In this document: positions 32,669 to 46,700 of the stretch, one piece after another | Layout of the letters: every line of letters begins with the position of its first letter | Numbering within the stretch: the first letter of the stretch is position 1 | NCBI GenBank assembly: GCA_030063045.1 | Contig: JAQSEB010000011.1 | Coordinates: 310,001-374,000, forward strand | Length of the DNA: 64,000 bases | Direction of reading: 5' to 3' | Source of the DNA: Pratylenchus scribneri | Taxonomy: Eukaryota > Nematoda > Chromadorea > Rhabditida > Pratylenchidae | The notes under the pieces: generated by a model | The model's input: only the letters and a program-made list of their open reading frames with translations | Databases searched by the model: none | What the model was told of the DNA's origin: nothing | Translations under genes and position numbers: made by a program

Positions 32669-33817
32669 TCAACCTCGTAATTCGCTGCATTCCACCAATG
32701 TTCCATTTTCCAACAATTTGAGGAATTGGCCTGCGGGAATATGTTCAAGACGAGGATCCGAGGCAAAATGATTACTTTCGTCTGCGGAATCCAATGGAAG
32801 AGTTGTGTCTAAAAAATAAAAAAATAAATATTAAATTTATTTTTACAATTTATTTAAAATATTAAAAATTATTAATTACCAATTTTTGTGATTATCATTT
32901 TCAATGACCAAGAGCCCATTTTTAATGGTTAAATATTCTGCCAAAATAATGGGAAAAATTTATATAGTTGAATTGGAATTGGCCAATGATTTTGTACTTG
33001 AGAATGAATTTTGCATTTTTTGCTGGCAGAAATGATTCATCCAAATCCTCTACCTTTTTCCATCTCTCCCAAAAAATCATCTCAAGCTTCTTCATTTTTT
33101 ATTTTCCCAGTTCCCACTGATTTTTTTTTGGAAAAATAGACCAATAGATTTATGCTTTTAAATTGATGAATCAAAAAAAATTATTTAAGCTTCTTTTAAT
33201 ATTTTTAAATTATGTAAAATATTTTTTCAAATTTTTTACAAATTTTTGGTGGTTCAAATATTGTTGTTGCCAATTCATTCGGCCAATCTGCGGCCATTTC
33301 TTCATTTGAATTGGAATAATAAAAATTTTGCCAAGAATAATTTTCCCCTTCTTCTTCCTCCTCCAAAATTACTGGAAATTCATTGGCAATTATTGACATT
33401 ATTTCATTTTGCTCGGACATTTCTTTGGAAATAAATCTAAAAATTGAAAAGAATTAAAATTATTTAAAATATAAAAAAAGTAAAATCCTAGTAAATATGG
33501 CAAAAGATTAGACTTTATCATATTTTAGACAGTTTTTAGGGTTTAAGCTTTAGGATAAGGTAGGCAAAAAATAAAGGAAAATGATGAGTCTGTATTCTAA
33601 AAAAGATGAATGCATCCTTCCTTCCTTTCTTTTTAATTTCCCCCAATTTGCTTCCCATCAACTTTTCCCCAGGCAAATTCAACCATCCTATATAATAATC
33701 AACCCATTCTCCAGAATCCATCGTGACATTCAATGGCTGGTGCCCTTTCCCCCAAACAAGCCCAACAGGAGTCCAACAGACCAAAACCAACAAATAAACC
33801 CGAAGGAAGAGCATCAT
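32669..33817 (-). CDS. Small predicted secreted protein, three exons
   Basis: Exon 1 from ATG 33817 encodes a strong signal peptide (MMLFLRVYLLVLVCWTPVG) followed by GEWVDYYIGWLNLPGE; likely donor near 33665. Exon 2, about 33240-33432, is acidic (EEEEEGENYSW). Exon 3, about 32669-32816, encodes LPLDSADESNHFASDPR, then GQFLKLLENGTLVEC and stop. Phases can be matched, but the first donor is weak. About 160 residues, no recognised domain. Confidence 0.4.
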
Positions 33818-35950
33818 TTACCTTTGGAGGGTTGCATTGGGTTGGAGTCGGTCAAGAATTTCCCAACTTTTTTTGATTTTTTGTATAAATTTTATAAATA
33901 GGTTTTAATATTAATTAAATATTCCAATGCTCACAAAATATGGGTTGTGGAATTAATAATAATTTTTTTTGGAAATAAATATTAAATTAAAATATAATCC
34001 TCCCACTATTAAATTTGTTAAGGATTATTGAGAAAAGGGGGAATTTAAGTGCAGATTTTAGAGGGCACAATGCCCAATGCTGGCAAAAGTGCCCACCAAA
34101 ATGGATGGAAAGATTTTTGGGAGAGGCAGATGTGGGACCGGTCAGCCGCTCCATTGCCCCCCCCCCCCCCCCCCCTCTGTGGCCATTTGGGACCAAAAGC
34201 CGGCGGCCCCATTCATTTATCTCGGCCGAAAATGGCACCAACCACCCTTCACTTTTCCCAAAAATTGTGGCAGAAATGGAAACCAGCAGCTCACAAATCC
34301 CTTTTGGGCTTAAATTTATGGGCCGAAAGGGTGTTTGTTGGTTGGCCGGCACAAATATTTAAATGTGAATAAATTGAGGAAATGGCCCATTTCACCCATA
34401 TGTGGGAATAAAATGAAATAAAAAGGAGTTTCAAAGTACTAAAACAAAAAAAAATGAAAGATATTCTTTATTTTGAATTATTAAATCTAATTCCTCGAAG
34501 CTAGAGGCAAAAGAAGAATCGGAATTTATTTCCGTTTTGGAGGAATTGTTTTCAATTAAATGGTAATCAGTGCGGGTAAACGGTAAACTCATAATTTATA
34601 AATTTATTTTTTATCAATTGGAAAATAAGGGGAGAACTATTTTTCTGCAAAAAGGTTGAATTTAATGCTCAACCAAAATATCAGAGTTCAGGGCAAAAAA
34701 TAGATTTTAATTGACAATGGATCAAATAATTTTAGTTTTAGGTGATTACTGATTAATCATCAGTGAAGAAAATTAAGAAAATGAAAAAGACAACCTAATT
34801 TATTATTAAGGACTAAGAAAAAGAATTAGAGTTCATTCTTTAGAACAAAATCATTCATCGAAAAAAATGTAAATTCTCCGAATCAACAGAATCAAAAAAG
34901 GATGTAATTTTGTAAAAGATGTGGAAATTTGATAAATTAAATAAGGAGAATAATTGAAATTGGGCACACCCATTTTTATGGTTTCCCGGGATTGTCGTCA
35001 TCAACAAATGAAAATGAAATGCTCTCGAGAATTAATGAAAATAAACAATAAAATAAAATTGCCTCCCGGCGACCAGACTCATAATTTTTTGACTTCATTT
35101 TTCAATCAATTTTATTACTTCTTCGTAAATTTTGTCTTTATCACATTTCTAATTTTCAACAAATAAATCATCGCGCAACTTTCGTACTTTTGACTGGGAC
35201 TATTATCAGCAGGCAGCAAGCCAAATTGTAAATAAATTGCGTAGAACTCAAATTTGTTCATTCAAAAATTTTCATGCTTTTTTCCATTTTGCACGTTTCT
35301 TTCATCAAAAAACATTTAATTAAACCAGATAATTGTAATTTTTTGAAAGACTATATAGTTACATAAATAATAAATTTGTGTTTGTTATCTTTTCAAAAAT
35401 AGTTTAATTTAAAATTTTGGTTTTGCAACCGGTTTTAAGGTTTTGAAATATGCTAAATCCGAAAATATTATTGGTTTTCGGTTTAATCTCCTAACCGATT
35501 TAGATAAGTGTTTTAAACAACCGTACCGGTGAAATGCGTTATCCTAACATAAACTTTTCCCAGCAATATAAAAAGAAATTCAGTTTTTTTTTTTTTTTAT
35601 TGAGTTTTTAGTCAATTAATTCAAATATTCGTGCGCATTAATTTAAATATTTATTTAACGAAAAATAGACAACACCACATAAAATGATGATTGAATTAGA
35701 TATTCATGGTTGGATTTTATAGAGAAAAGATGGATTTAGGTGAGGAGGAGGTTCCGATGTGGAGACAAAAAAATTAAACATTCATTCAACTGCAAAATGG
35801 GTAAAATATATGTAGGTTGGAACAAAAAAAAAAGAAGAAAATTATCAAAAGTCATCAATCAATAATAATCCATTCCATAATTCTTCTATTCCTCTCCCCT
35901 CTCTTTTGTGCCAAACAAAACAAATTCAAAGTCAGCCTTCGGTGCATAAA
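33818..35950. other. Region without recognised genes
   Basis: Contains a run of 19 C at 34157-34175 inside a GC-richer patch (34.03-34.37 kb) that is open in three frames on the plus strand and one on the minus strand, with no splice-consistent gene. The rest is AT-rich. Confidence 0.4.
34157..34175 (+). repeat. Poly-C tract of 19
   Basis: Uninterrupted cytosine run, exceptional in this AT-rich DNA; length likely imprecise in any assembly. Confidence 0.85.
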
Positions 35951-38087
<2,137 letters not shown>

Positions 38088-41000
38088 TTTTGTTGTGAAG
38101 ATTAGCTGAAAATCGGGGAATAGTATAGAAAGATAATTCTTGATTCTAATAATAATTTTTTTGGAATAAGACTTTAAGTTTTTTCATTTTGTTTTGGCAA
38201 ACCTTTTTGCGATGTTTTGGAGTCTTTATTGAAGATTTGCACTATGCTTGGCTGTATGCTGATTGGATAATGATTTTGAATTGTTGTTGGTTTTATTCGC
38301 AGGAGAAGAAAAGATTATTTATTTTGCTATTTTTATTTAAACCTGAAATTTAAGCAAAAATAAATATAAAAAAGTAAAGCACGAATACGCGAAAGAAAGT
38401 GCCTATTACTTATTGTTTTACTTATGGTCTAGTTCTAGTCTAGCTAGTAAATATAAATAAATCTAATTTAAGGTTTGACGAAAAGACAGAATCAGTCAAC
38501 AATCATTACCTATTAGATTTTGTCGGGTCCGGTCCTTACCCCTTAGTTCCTAATTGTCCAAGTTGTTTTTACAATTGGAGATGTGGTGTAAATAACAATT
38601 GTGGGCTTAGATAGAGTTCCTGAGACTTCGCTCATAAACTAATCGGAAATGGAATGAAAAATGATTAAAAGCAAAAATCGATAACGAATGGAAATAGGAG
38701 GAAATGTCATTTATGAAAAGATGGAAATATCAAAATGCCAATGTTTTTTAGTTAGCTTTCTAAAATCAAATTGACCATATCCCGAACCCGAACAAAAAAC
38801 AAGATTAATTCGGGAATCGGGATTGTGATATCATTTTTATTACTAATTTATTCTTTCTTATCATCATTATTCATTAAAGAATGATTTCGGTGATTAGAAA
38901 GAAGGAAAAGGAATGGAAATCCTATCATAAAAATCATATGCCCTTATAAGGTTGGTTATGTGAACTTAATGATAAAAAGCAAAAGCTAAATGAAAATATG
39001 TCGGGATTGCTTTTTTAAAAAATGAAAATTTTAAATATTCTTAATGGATGGGAAATTTAAAAATTAAAAATTTCGAAAAATTTGTGGCATCTTTGGTTTG
39101 AAAAGAAATGGAATTTATTGATTTTTCTGGGAAATGATGATGACGTTCTACTCTCGATCTCGACTGCCTCAAATTCCCTCCACCCTATTTCGTCAGTCCT
39201 CCAGCCCAATGAAATAGAAAATAAATGGGAAATTTTTTATTACAGAGGAGAGGAGAGAGGAGGCAAAAATGGAAAAGGCGATTAAAAATAAAAATTGCCA
39301 TGGAATGGGCCCAGAGAATTTGGTGAACTCAAAATACGAAACATCCCTCTGCAGCTGGTGATTTTGATAATATATTGGAGGGGGAATTCATGATTTTATG
39401 GACAGGAATTGTGGTTATTTTTGTGTTGTTATTTATGAAATTGATTAGAACAATTTTTACAAATTTTACTAATTAAATTAATCAGGACCCAAGAATCTCA
39501 TCTCAAATTATATTTGTCGACTTTTTTTAATTCTAAAAAATTGTGAATATTTTTTTCTAACATCATTTTGTTGAGTCTTGACTCTTGAATGATGGCGACA
39601 CTCGTCTTTTTGCTTCAATAACTAATTTTTTTTTGCTGACGTAAAATATTGATATTTAATTTTCCCACAATTCTGGTCCAATGCCTCCAATGTTCTCTCC
39701 TATATCTAATATCTATTGAATTGAAATTTTTGAATTTTTCGAGATGGATTGAAAAAATCCGAATGAATTTTTAAAATATTTTTTGTCTCATTCTAAAATT
39801 ATAACCATGCGTGTCTTTTTTATTATTCTCATAAAAATTTGGCAATTTTCCCAATTAATTGATTGTGGAATGAAGCCAAAAATAAATTTTAGGTGAATAA
39901 GAGCAAGCGGCCTCCCACAGTTTTGGTGTGGGTTGAGGGTTGTTGAAAAATGGAATACCCCATCGACTGACTATGTTCGACGCGAATAGAGCAGAGCAGA
40001 GCAGCAATTTGCCAATCGATTCCTTGCCCTATTTTATTTTTGTGCTCTTTCGCTTCCCTTTTTCTCTTCTAGTATTCTCTTCTCTCCTCCATAATTTTCA
40101 ATGGCGGACCAAAACCATTTTAGGATGAACAGAAACAAGTTTAGAAATATAGGAAGAAAAAATAAATTTTTTAAAATTTTTTTCGATGAATTAAAATTTA
40201 AAAATTGCCCCAAAAAATAATATAAATGAGGGAAAAGCATGAAAAAATAATCACTGTACATTCATTTTCGACAATAATCAAAAAATGTCCTCGGGGCCAG
40301 TCATTAAATATTTATGGAAAAGTGGCCGTTCATTTTGGCATAGCCTCTCCTCAGTGGGAATTTTTCTCTATTTTTCTAATAATGAAAGAAATTACGCTTA
40401 AATCTCGACATCATGAAAATAAACTTTTAAAGTGGAAATTTTTCTTATTAATTGCCAAAGCTAACATTCATGGGAATTTGAATTTTTCCCAAGGGACCAT
40501 TTTATATTTGATGCAATAAAAAGGGAATGTACATTGAAAAATGCATGGGAAATAAAGTCGAAATGATGGGAAAATTTGAAATAAGCCAAGATTGAAGTGG
40601 GAAATGGGAATTGTGATGGCAACCAATACCGGAGGGAAATGGGCTGTGGGCACTAGGCAATGCCACGGCCACGGCATACACCCATGAATTTGTCAATGCT
40701 TCGCGCGGAATTGGCGCATGAATGAATGAAATGGGGCCGAATGAAAAGAGAATGAATAAAGGCCTACAATCCCCTTCAATTATTAATTATTATTACATTT
40801 CCGGTCAATTCGCGCAGTTCACAAAAGGTGACAATTTTATCCCTAACTATCTAAAATAATAATTGTGATGCATGGTAATGGGACAAAAAATGTTTGAATG
40901 GATAAAATTCGGGGAGAAAATCAGTCAGAAAATTTGGGTACGAATTCGCAGAATGCTTTATTTTATTATTTAATTTAATTTAATATGCTGCCAATTAAGC

Positions 41001-42694
41001 TAATTTCTTACATATGATACAAAATATATAAATTTGTCATATGTCATGTTGCTTATTTCTACTATAAGCTTATAGTATAAAATACAAAAATGACCTATCT
41101 AAATTATTAAATATTATAATTGTGCCGAATTTGGGCACAAATTTGTAGGGAAAAATGGACAAAGAAAGGGAAAAGAATGGAGGCTTTACGTCGCCGGCTC
41201 CTTCAGTCAACCAATGAAGCAAAAAAGCCAGTCAAACAGCAGCTTAATTTTTTTTGCCTCTTCTAACGGAAGGCAAAAGCAAGTCGGACCGACCTGCTGC
41301 TGGCTCTGATGTGAGTGAATGCGAGAGGAGGAGGAACGAAGCAGTGGATTGGCAGCTTTTCCTTCTCCTCCTCTTCCTTTCTATATCGCTGGAGGGCGCT
41401 TTTCGTGTGTCAAATTGCTGCCAGCCGTCGACCACAGCTTCCTTTTTCCCCTCACTTTTGAGAGTGAGGATTGAGGTGGATCGATAATGGTTGAAGTTGG
41501 CAATGTTGGGTGTGGATATGGCAGTGGCGACTGGCCTCAGGCATCCAATCCAAACAAACATTTGTGCGCTGCTTCATCCCATTCCATCCAGCAGCCCGTG
41601 GAGGAAAAGCCGTAAGGGAAATTTTATTCCTCGTAAAGATGAGGAGAAGGAAAGCAACGGGATTTGGAAAGATAAAGACAAGCAAATGCTCCAGAGTCGG
41701 TAGAAGATGAAAGTGGAGAAGGAGGCGGAGGCTTGAATGAATGAAGTGGAATTGAGAGAGAAGAAGGGATATAAATGGGATATAAAGGCTTATTAATAAA
41801 ATGTAAAAGGATAAAATAATTTAAATTATATAAAATTTATTTATTTTTGTCATTTAATTCTCATTGATAGGTATTCAATTTTATTTTTATGAATTAACCC
41901 TGAAGGCATATTTAAGAAGATTATGAGATTCTCGAATAAAATCATGGGAAAGTTGTAATCCCCTACGCATGAAGAGGCTTTCAATTAAGCTAATTAACGA
42001 TGGATTTGATATGTTTATTTGCCCAGGCGCGCCCACACTTGGGAGAAATGGGCAACTATCATATATTTTCATATTCAGTCCATAAATATTTCACGTGTTT
42101 TTCACACATTTGTTCTAAACTTTAAATGACATCAAAATTGAATATTAATTTAATTGATTTTAGAATGAATTTTAATTGGGACTTATATTATAATACCATA
42201 AAATTGAATTTTTGCATTTTATAATTATAATTCTCATTCTTTATCATTCATCAGTCATAAAGAACTAAATATATTAACATTATGTAAAATAAATTTTAAA
42301 AGATTCTAAATTTTAAAAAATAAAGGTATTATAAAAATGACTTAAGTAAAGCATTGAGAAGCTACAAACCATTTTTAAACTATTTAAACATTTCCATTTA
42401 TGGCAAAAACTAGTTTTCGTAATTTTATTTTGGAAGTTTAAGCTTTTGCTTTTGGTTAATGGGTAATAATTATCTTTGTGGAATAAAAAAAAGCTCAAGC
42501 AAAGAAATAAAATTGAAATGTAGAAAAATGTAAAATAATAAAAAAAATATGTGAAGATTGAAATCAAAAGTCAGCTGTCTCGACGGAAGCTAAATGAATC
42601 CATTAAATCAATCTGGTTTTTCATTCTCTTTCCGCCTTTTATTCCACATTTATCCGGCCAATCAATTCAACAGCAAGAATTCAATTATTCGAAT
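38088..42694. other. Long intergenic region
   Basis: No gene recognised in 4.6 kb. A GC-richer patch at 41.18-41.72 kb gives overlapping chance ORFs on both strands and might be a promoter or untranslated exon region. The remainder is AT-rich. Confidence 0.4.
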
Positions 42695-43420
42695 ATGAAT
42701 TTTAGCTGCGGTCCAACAAAAAAATTTTGCCATGTTTGCCGAAATTGGATCGACGTTATGGACGAAAAAGTTCAATGTGAAAAATTCACAAGTAAATTTT
42801 AAGAAAATTATTCCAAAAAAATATTTCTCCAAAAAGTGCACAAATCCTGCTTTAAATGCGCCATTTGTGAATGCCAATTGCAACCGGGGAGTTGTTCTCG
42901 AGATGATGGGCTCATCAATTTACAGGCAAATATTTATTCACCAAATTTATCTATATTTTGGGAAAAATCCAAATTTTAGTAAGGATAATCCCTTTCTTAA
43001 TCAAATATTAGTTTATTAGTCCATCATAATCTAGTGTGCTTATTTGTTTAAGGCGAGAATGGGCCTAGGCTCCTCAATCTCGGGCCCTCACCGGAGGCTT
43101 AATAAGCCCCCAGTGGCCCAAAGAATGGGATAGGGACAAAGGGGAAACTACGGTACAGGCGATCAGGCAAAAAGTGGGGGTACAGTAGGAAAAATAGGAA
43201 AAGCCCTTAGGCATTATCATTGGCATTGAGAGAGTGTCAAATTACAAAATAAAAATATTAAAAATAATTAATTATTTTGCAGTTTATGCACGATGAACGA
43301 TCGCCAATTTGGTTTTGCCATACACATATGATGTTGGGATCGGGCGAAAAATACAAAATGTTACAACAAAAATACGGTAGTGGAAGGAAGGCTTTGCAGG
43401 GCAAAAATGAAAAGAATTGA
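42695..43420 (+). CDS. Single-LIM-domain protein
   Basis: Exons 42695-42792, 42838-42925, 43283-43420. Intron 1 is 45 bases; intron 2 has a GC donor (TTACAG|GCAAAT) and carries copy C of the dispersed repeat. The product is about 107 residues: FCHVC (first C-x2-C), 18 residues, then after the intron H-x2-C-x2-C-x2-C (HKSCFKCAIC), and in exon 3 the closing C-x2-H (WFCHTH). This is a complete LIM zinc-binding domain, a protein-interaction module, followed by a short basic tail (YGSGRKALQGKNEKN). Start chosen at MNFSCGPTK after a CAACAG that may be a trans-splice site; the frame stays open further upstream. Confidence 0.65.
43053..43230 (-). repeat. Dispersed repeat, copy C
   Basis: Reverse complement of the family core: TACGGTACAGGCGATCAGGC, AAAAAGTGGGGGTACAGTAGG and GGCATTATCATTGGCATTG. 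Lies wholly within intron 2 of the LIM gene. Confidence 0.75.
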
Positions 43421-44024
43421 ATTGAAGGAAATACCTAAATTTCACAATTGTGAATTTGCCATAAACAAAATTGATAAAAAAATTTAATTGCAAATAAATT
43501 TAATACCAAAATTTTTCCAATTTTTTTTGAAATTGGAAAATAATTTCACTAGATTTTAAAAAAGCATATAAAATCCAATTAAAATATAATTTAAAGATGT
43601 CAGATTCCTAATTTGTTTTTTTCCAATACCATATAGTATTGAAAACCGTCTAGTTTTTATGCTTAATCCGAATCCCGGATTAATTTAAAATGTCATTTAT
43701 GGATTGACCTCTGCTGAAAATAAATTTTGGAATGCTCTATTCCAAAAATTCCATCATTTTTTATTGTTGTTGGATTGTTTCGCCACCACCGTCCCTTTAG
43801 TTGATTCTTGATTCAGATGAAAAAGCAATAAATGTATTTTTATCCGAAATAAAGCAAATTTATCATAGCAATAGAATAAATTTTTGAATCCCGAAGAATA
43901 ATGTAAATCATGAATAAAATGGATGAAAACATATTTCAATAATAGTAATGAAAATCTTTGAAATGATTTGCGATAATCATCAAAAATAGTGGGGGAAAAC
44001 AATTCATTCGATGCTCTCAAATTT

Positions 44025-44294
44025 CTAGTCCATTATATTTATGCCATGATTCGGGGATACGATGAAATGCAAACGAATTTTTTTCTCCCCCAATTCCTCC
44101 TCCATACGGAATCCCACAACTTTTTGTTCATCAATGCCTCGTTTGTGTCTCGAATTCGGATGGTTGTGTCCATGTCCATGTCCATGGTTATTATTTGGAT
44201 CATTTCCTTCATCATCACTGCCAGGCTGGCTCAATCCATTGAGGTTAAGGGGGGATGATCCCAATGTTTTGTCCTCATCCTCCAAATCAAATTC
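44025..44294 (-). CDS. Possible C-terminal exon of an unidentified gene
   Basis: Minus-strand exon following a good acceptor (AATTTTACAG at 44295-44304). Encodes DVEFDLEDEDKTLGSS, an acidic/Asn stretch, a HGHGHGHNH run and a basic end. Stop at 44025. No matching upstream exon was identified; the parent gene is unknown. Confidence 0.3.
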   Translation of the reverse strand, partial: EFDLEDEDKTLGSSPLNLNGLSQPGSDDEGNDPNNNHGHGHGHNHPNSRHKRGIDEQKVVGFRMEEELGEKKIRLHFIVSPNHGINIMD

Positions 44295-44543
44295 CACATC
44301 ACTGTAAAATTATTCCCTTTTTATTTATGTAAAATTTGTCAAAAAATTTTTTTAAATTTTAAAATATGATTAATTTGGATTTGGAATGAATTCTTATTCA
44401 TTTTTCAAAGTCTCCAATAAATCAGAAAAATAATTTTCGGCATTTTTGGATATCAAAATGATTTATTAAAAATAGTCAGAAAATATGAAAACGAAAATTG
44501 TCATTTATTCTATTTTCTAGCTTTTTTCGTTTATTTATCCTTG

Positions 44544-44820
44544 ACAATGCCAACAATGACTAAGGGTCTTTTCTTATTTGTCCTACTGTGCCCCCACTTT
44601 TTGCCTAATCGCCCGTACCGTAGCACTTTTCAATCAAATATTGCCTCAATCTGCCTTTTTGACCTATTGCTTTTTACCCTTCAAATTATTATCGCATTTT
44701 CTGGAACAATTAATAAAGAATAATCTAAAGACGAGTTTCGCCTTCATCCCTATTCCGTTCATTGGGCCAATGAGGGGAGGCCTCTGGCGAAGGTCCGGGG
44801 CAAAATCCTAGGCCCAACTC
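44544..44820 (+). repeat. Dispersed repeat, copy B
   Basis: Same order as copy A: CAATGCCAACAATGACTAAGG, CTACTGTGCCCCCACTTTTTG, TCAATCTGCCTTT and a GC-rich end with GGCCAATGAGGGGAGGCC. Confidence 0.75.
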
Positions 44821-44916
44821 TAATAATTCTTTCACTATTTTTCTCAATACAAATTTAAGGGCTATATAATGGTAATAAAATTATTTCAAAATTTAATTCA
44901 TTTAAAAATTGAAAAT

Positions 44917-46700
44917 TTAGTATGCAAAATTCAGCAATTGTCCAAATTTGATCCCACCCACGATTTCCCACCTATCTGCTGCACCCAATTCGGTCATTTT
45001 TATTCCATTATGAAATTCTAATTGATCATTTAATGTTCTCAAAATTGAATTAAAATCATTTGCATTTTTTGCTCCCATTCTTTCCTTCAAAATTTCATCA
45101 AATTCCTTCTCCAAATTGCCGATGCCGAATTCACTTTCAATTTGATTGCCACCGCCAAATATTTTCATTATATTTTTCTTAAATTCATCCGTTTTTTTTA
45201 TTGAATTTCCAATTTCGCCCAACCATCTTTGGAATCTATCCATCGCAAATAAAATACGTAATTTCAATGAATAATGCGAATTGGCACTTTTTTCATACTG
45301 AAATGAAAAAATTGGATAATAAATCTTTTTTTTTCATAGTAAAAAAGAAATTTCTGCCTTATTAATTCATAAATATTTATCAACTTATTTAAAATTCTCC
45401 AAATTTTGTATGAAATTTGACTGAATTAATAATTTTTATTCCCCTAAAAGGCATTAAAAATGAATTAAAATATTCATTTGGCTAAACAATTTCCACCACA
45501 AACTTGATGTTTTGAGTGCATGATGGAGAAGACAATATAAGCTCTGCCGCCAATTTCAATTGGGGCCAAAATTATGGCCAACATTGCGACGGCCCCTTGG
45601 GTCGCCAAATTGGCAGCACCATTCACGGCATTTCCCAAAACATTTTTCAATCCCTTTTCAAATTCCTTTCCCTTTATTAGGCTTTTCACCAAAAGATGTT
45701 CCATCGGATTCAATTTTGGTGGAATTTGAACATCCTACAAATTTAATTTGTTCAATTAAATATTTAATTTATTTTTTCACCTCTCCTCCTTCCAGCACAT
45801 TAACAACAATTTTTTTCAATTTTTGCACATTAAATTGATTTTTGTGTTGATGTTTTTTAATCATTTGATTTGTTTTTTCCAAAATTTTGCCGACTTCTTC
45901 CTCTAATTTGTGCCCAGCGGAATTGGCCAAATTCATCAATGCTTCAATGGCCTCAATGAAATATTCTCGTTCCGGTTTTTTGTCCTTCAATTCTTCCCTT
46001 TGTTTTGTAAATGATTGATTCTAAATATTAAAAATATTTAGGAATAATTCCATTCCAAATTTTACAGTTTTCTGCAATGAAGCCCAAATAATGGGTGCCA
46101 TAATCATTACTTCCAAAACAAATTCAATTGGACGAAGAATTTTGAAAAGGGCATTCAACGGCATTTGTGCCAACTTTTTAATAGGGTTCATTTGCCCATT
46201 TTTTGGTTTATTTTGGTGCACTGGTTGAATCGGATGATGGCCATCACTTTGTTTATAAAGTCCTCCTAATAATACAATTAATTATATTTTAAATATTAAA
46301 AATATTCACCTAAACCTAAATGATGATTTCCATTTCCACTTTTTCCATCACCTTCAAAGTAATTTTTATTAAAATAAATGAAATATTTCCATTTAAATAT
46401 TTAAATTTGTATTATCTCAATTTTGTTATCAAATTATTCATCTTACCATCTCCATTCAATTTTGCCATAGTAACAACATTTGAGTTTCGTGGTACTCCAA
46501 TTAGTCGCTGATGATGGGGTCGCCCTATTTTAAATAATAAAAGAATTTAAAAATTATTTTAAAAATGTAATACCTCCTAAATTAGATGTGCCAAATGCAG
46601 CCGCAGCTGATGGTTTCGCTACAGCGCCTAATGGGGTTCCAGCTTTGACAATTTCCAAATTGGCCAAAATAAAACAAATTAAAAATGTAAATTTCCACAT
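44917..46700 (-). CDS. Predicted secreted/membrane-associated protein, unknown family
   Basis: Start ATG 46700 with signal peptide MWKFTFLICFILANLEIVKA. At least seven exons; small ones (RPHHQRLIG.., GDGKSGNGNHHLG) precede exons with LFKILRPIEFVLEVMIMAPII (a hydrophobic helix), REELKDKKPEREYF..EALMNLANSAG, and NPMEHLLVKSLIKGKEF..GAVAMLAIILAPI (second hydrophobic helix). An in-frame stop occurs at 45474, but a GTTTGT donor at about 45510 joins in phase to an acceptor at 45299, adding YEKSANSHYSLKLRILF and an acidic-basic tail ending at 44917. So either one gene with the long end or two neighbouring products. No domain recognised; rich in amphipathic helices. Confidence 0.55.

Noticed and set aside
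33987..34372. Four overlapping ORFs around the poly-C tract
   Set aside because: Local GC rise removes stops in all frames; none has coding signs.
41244..41710. ORFs on both strands in a GC-richer patch, one with a hydrophobic LLLLFLSIS stretch
   Set aside because: Open in five frames at once; hydrophobic run is a chance product of CTCCTC repeats.
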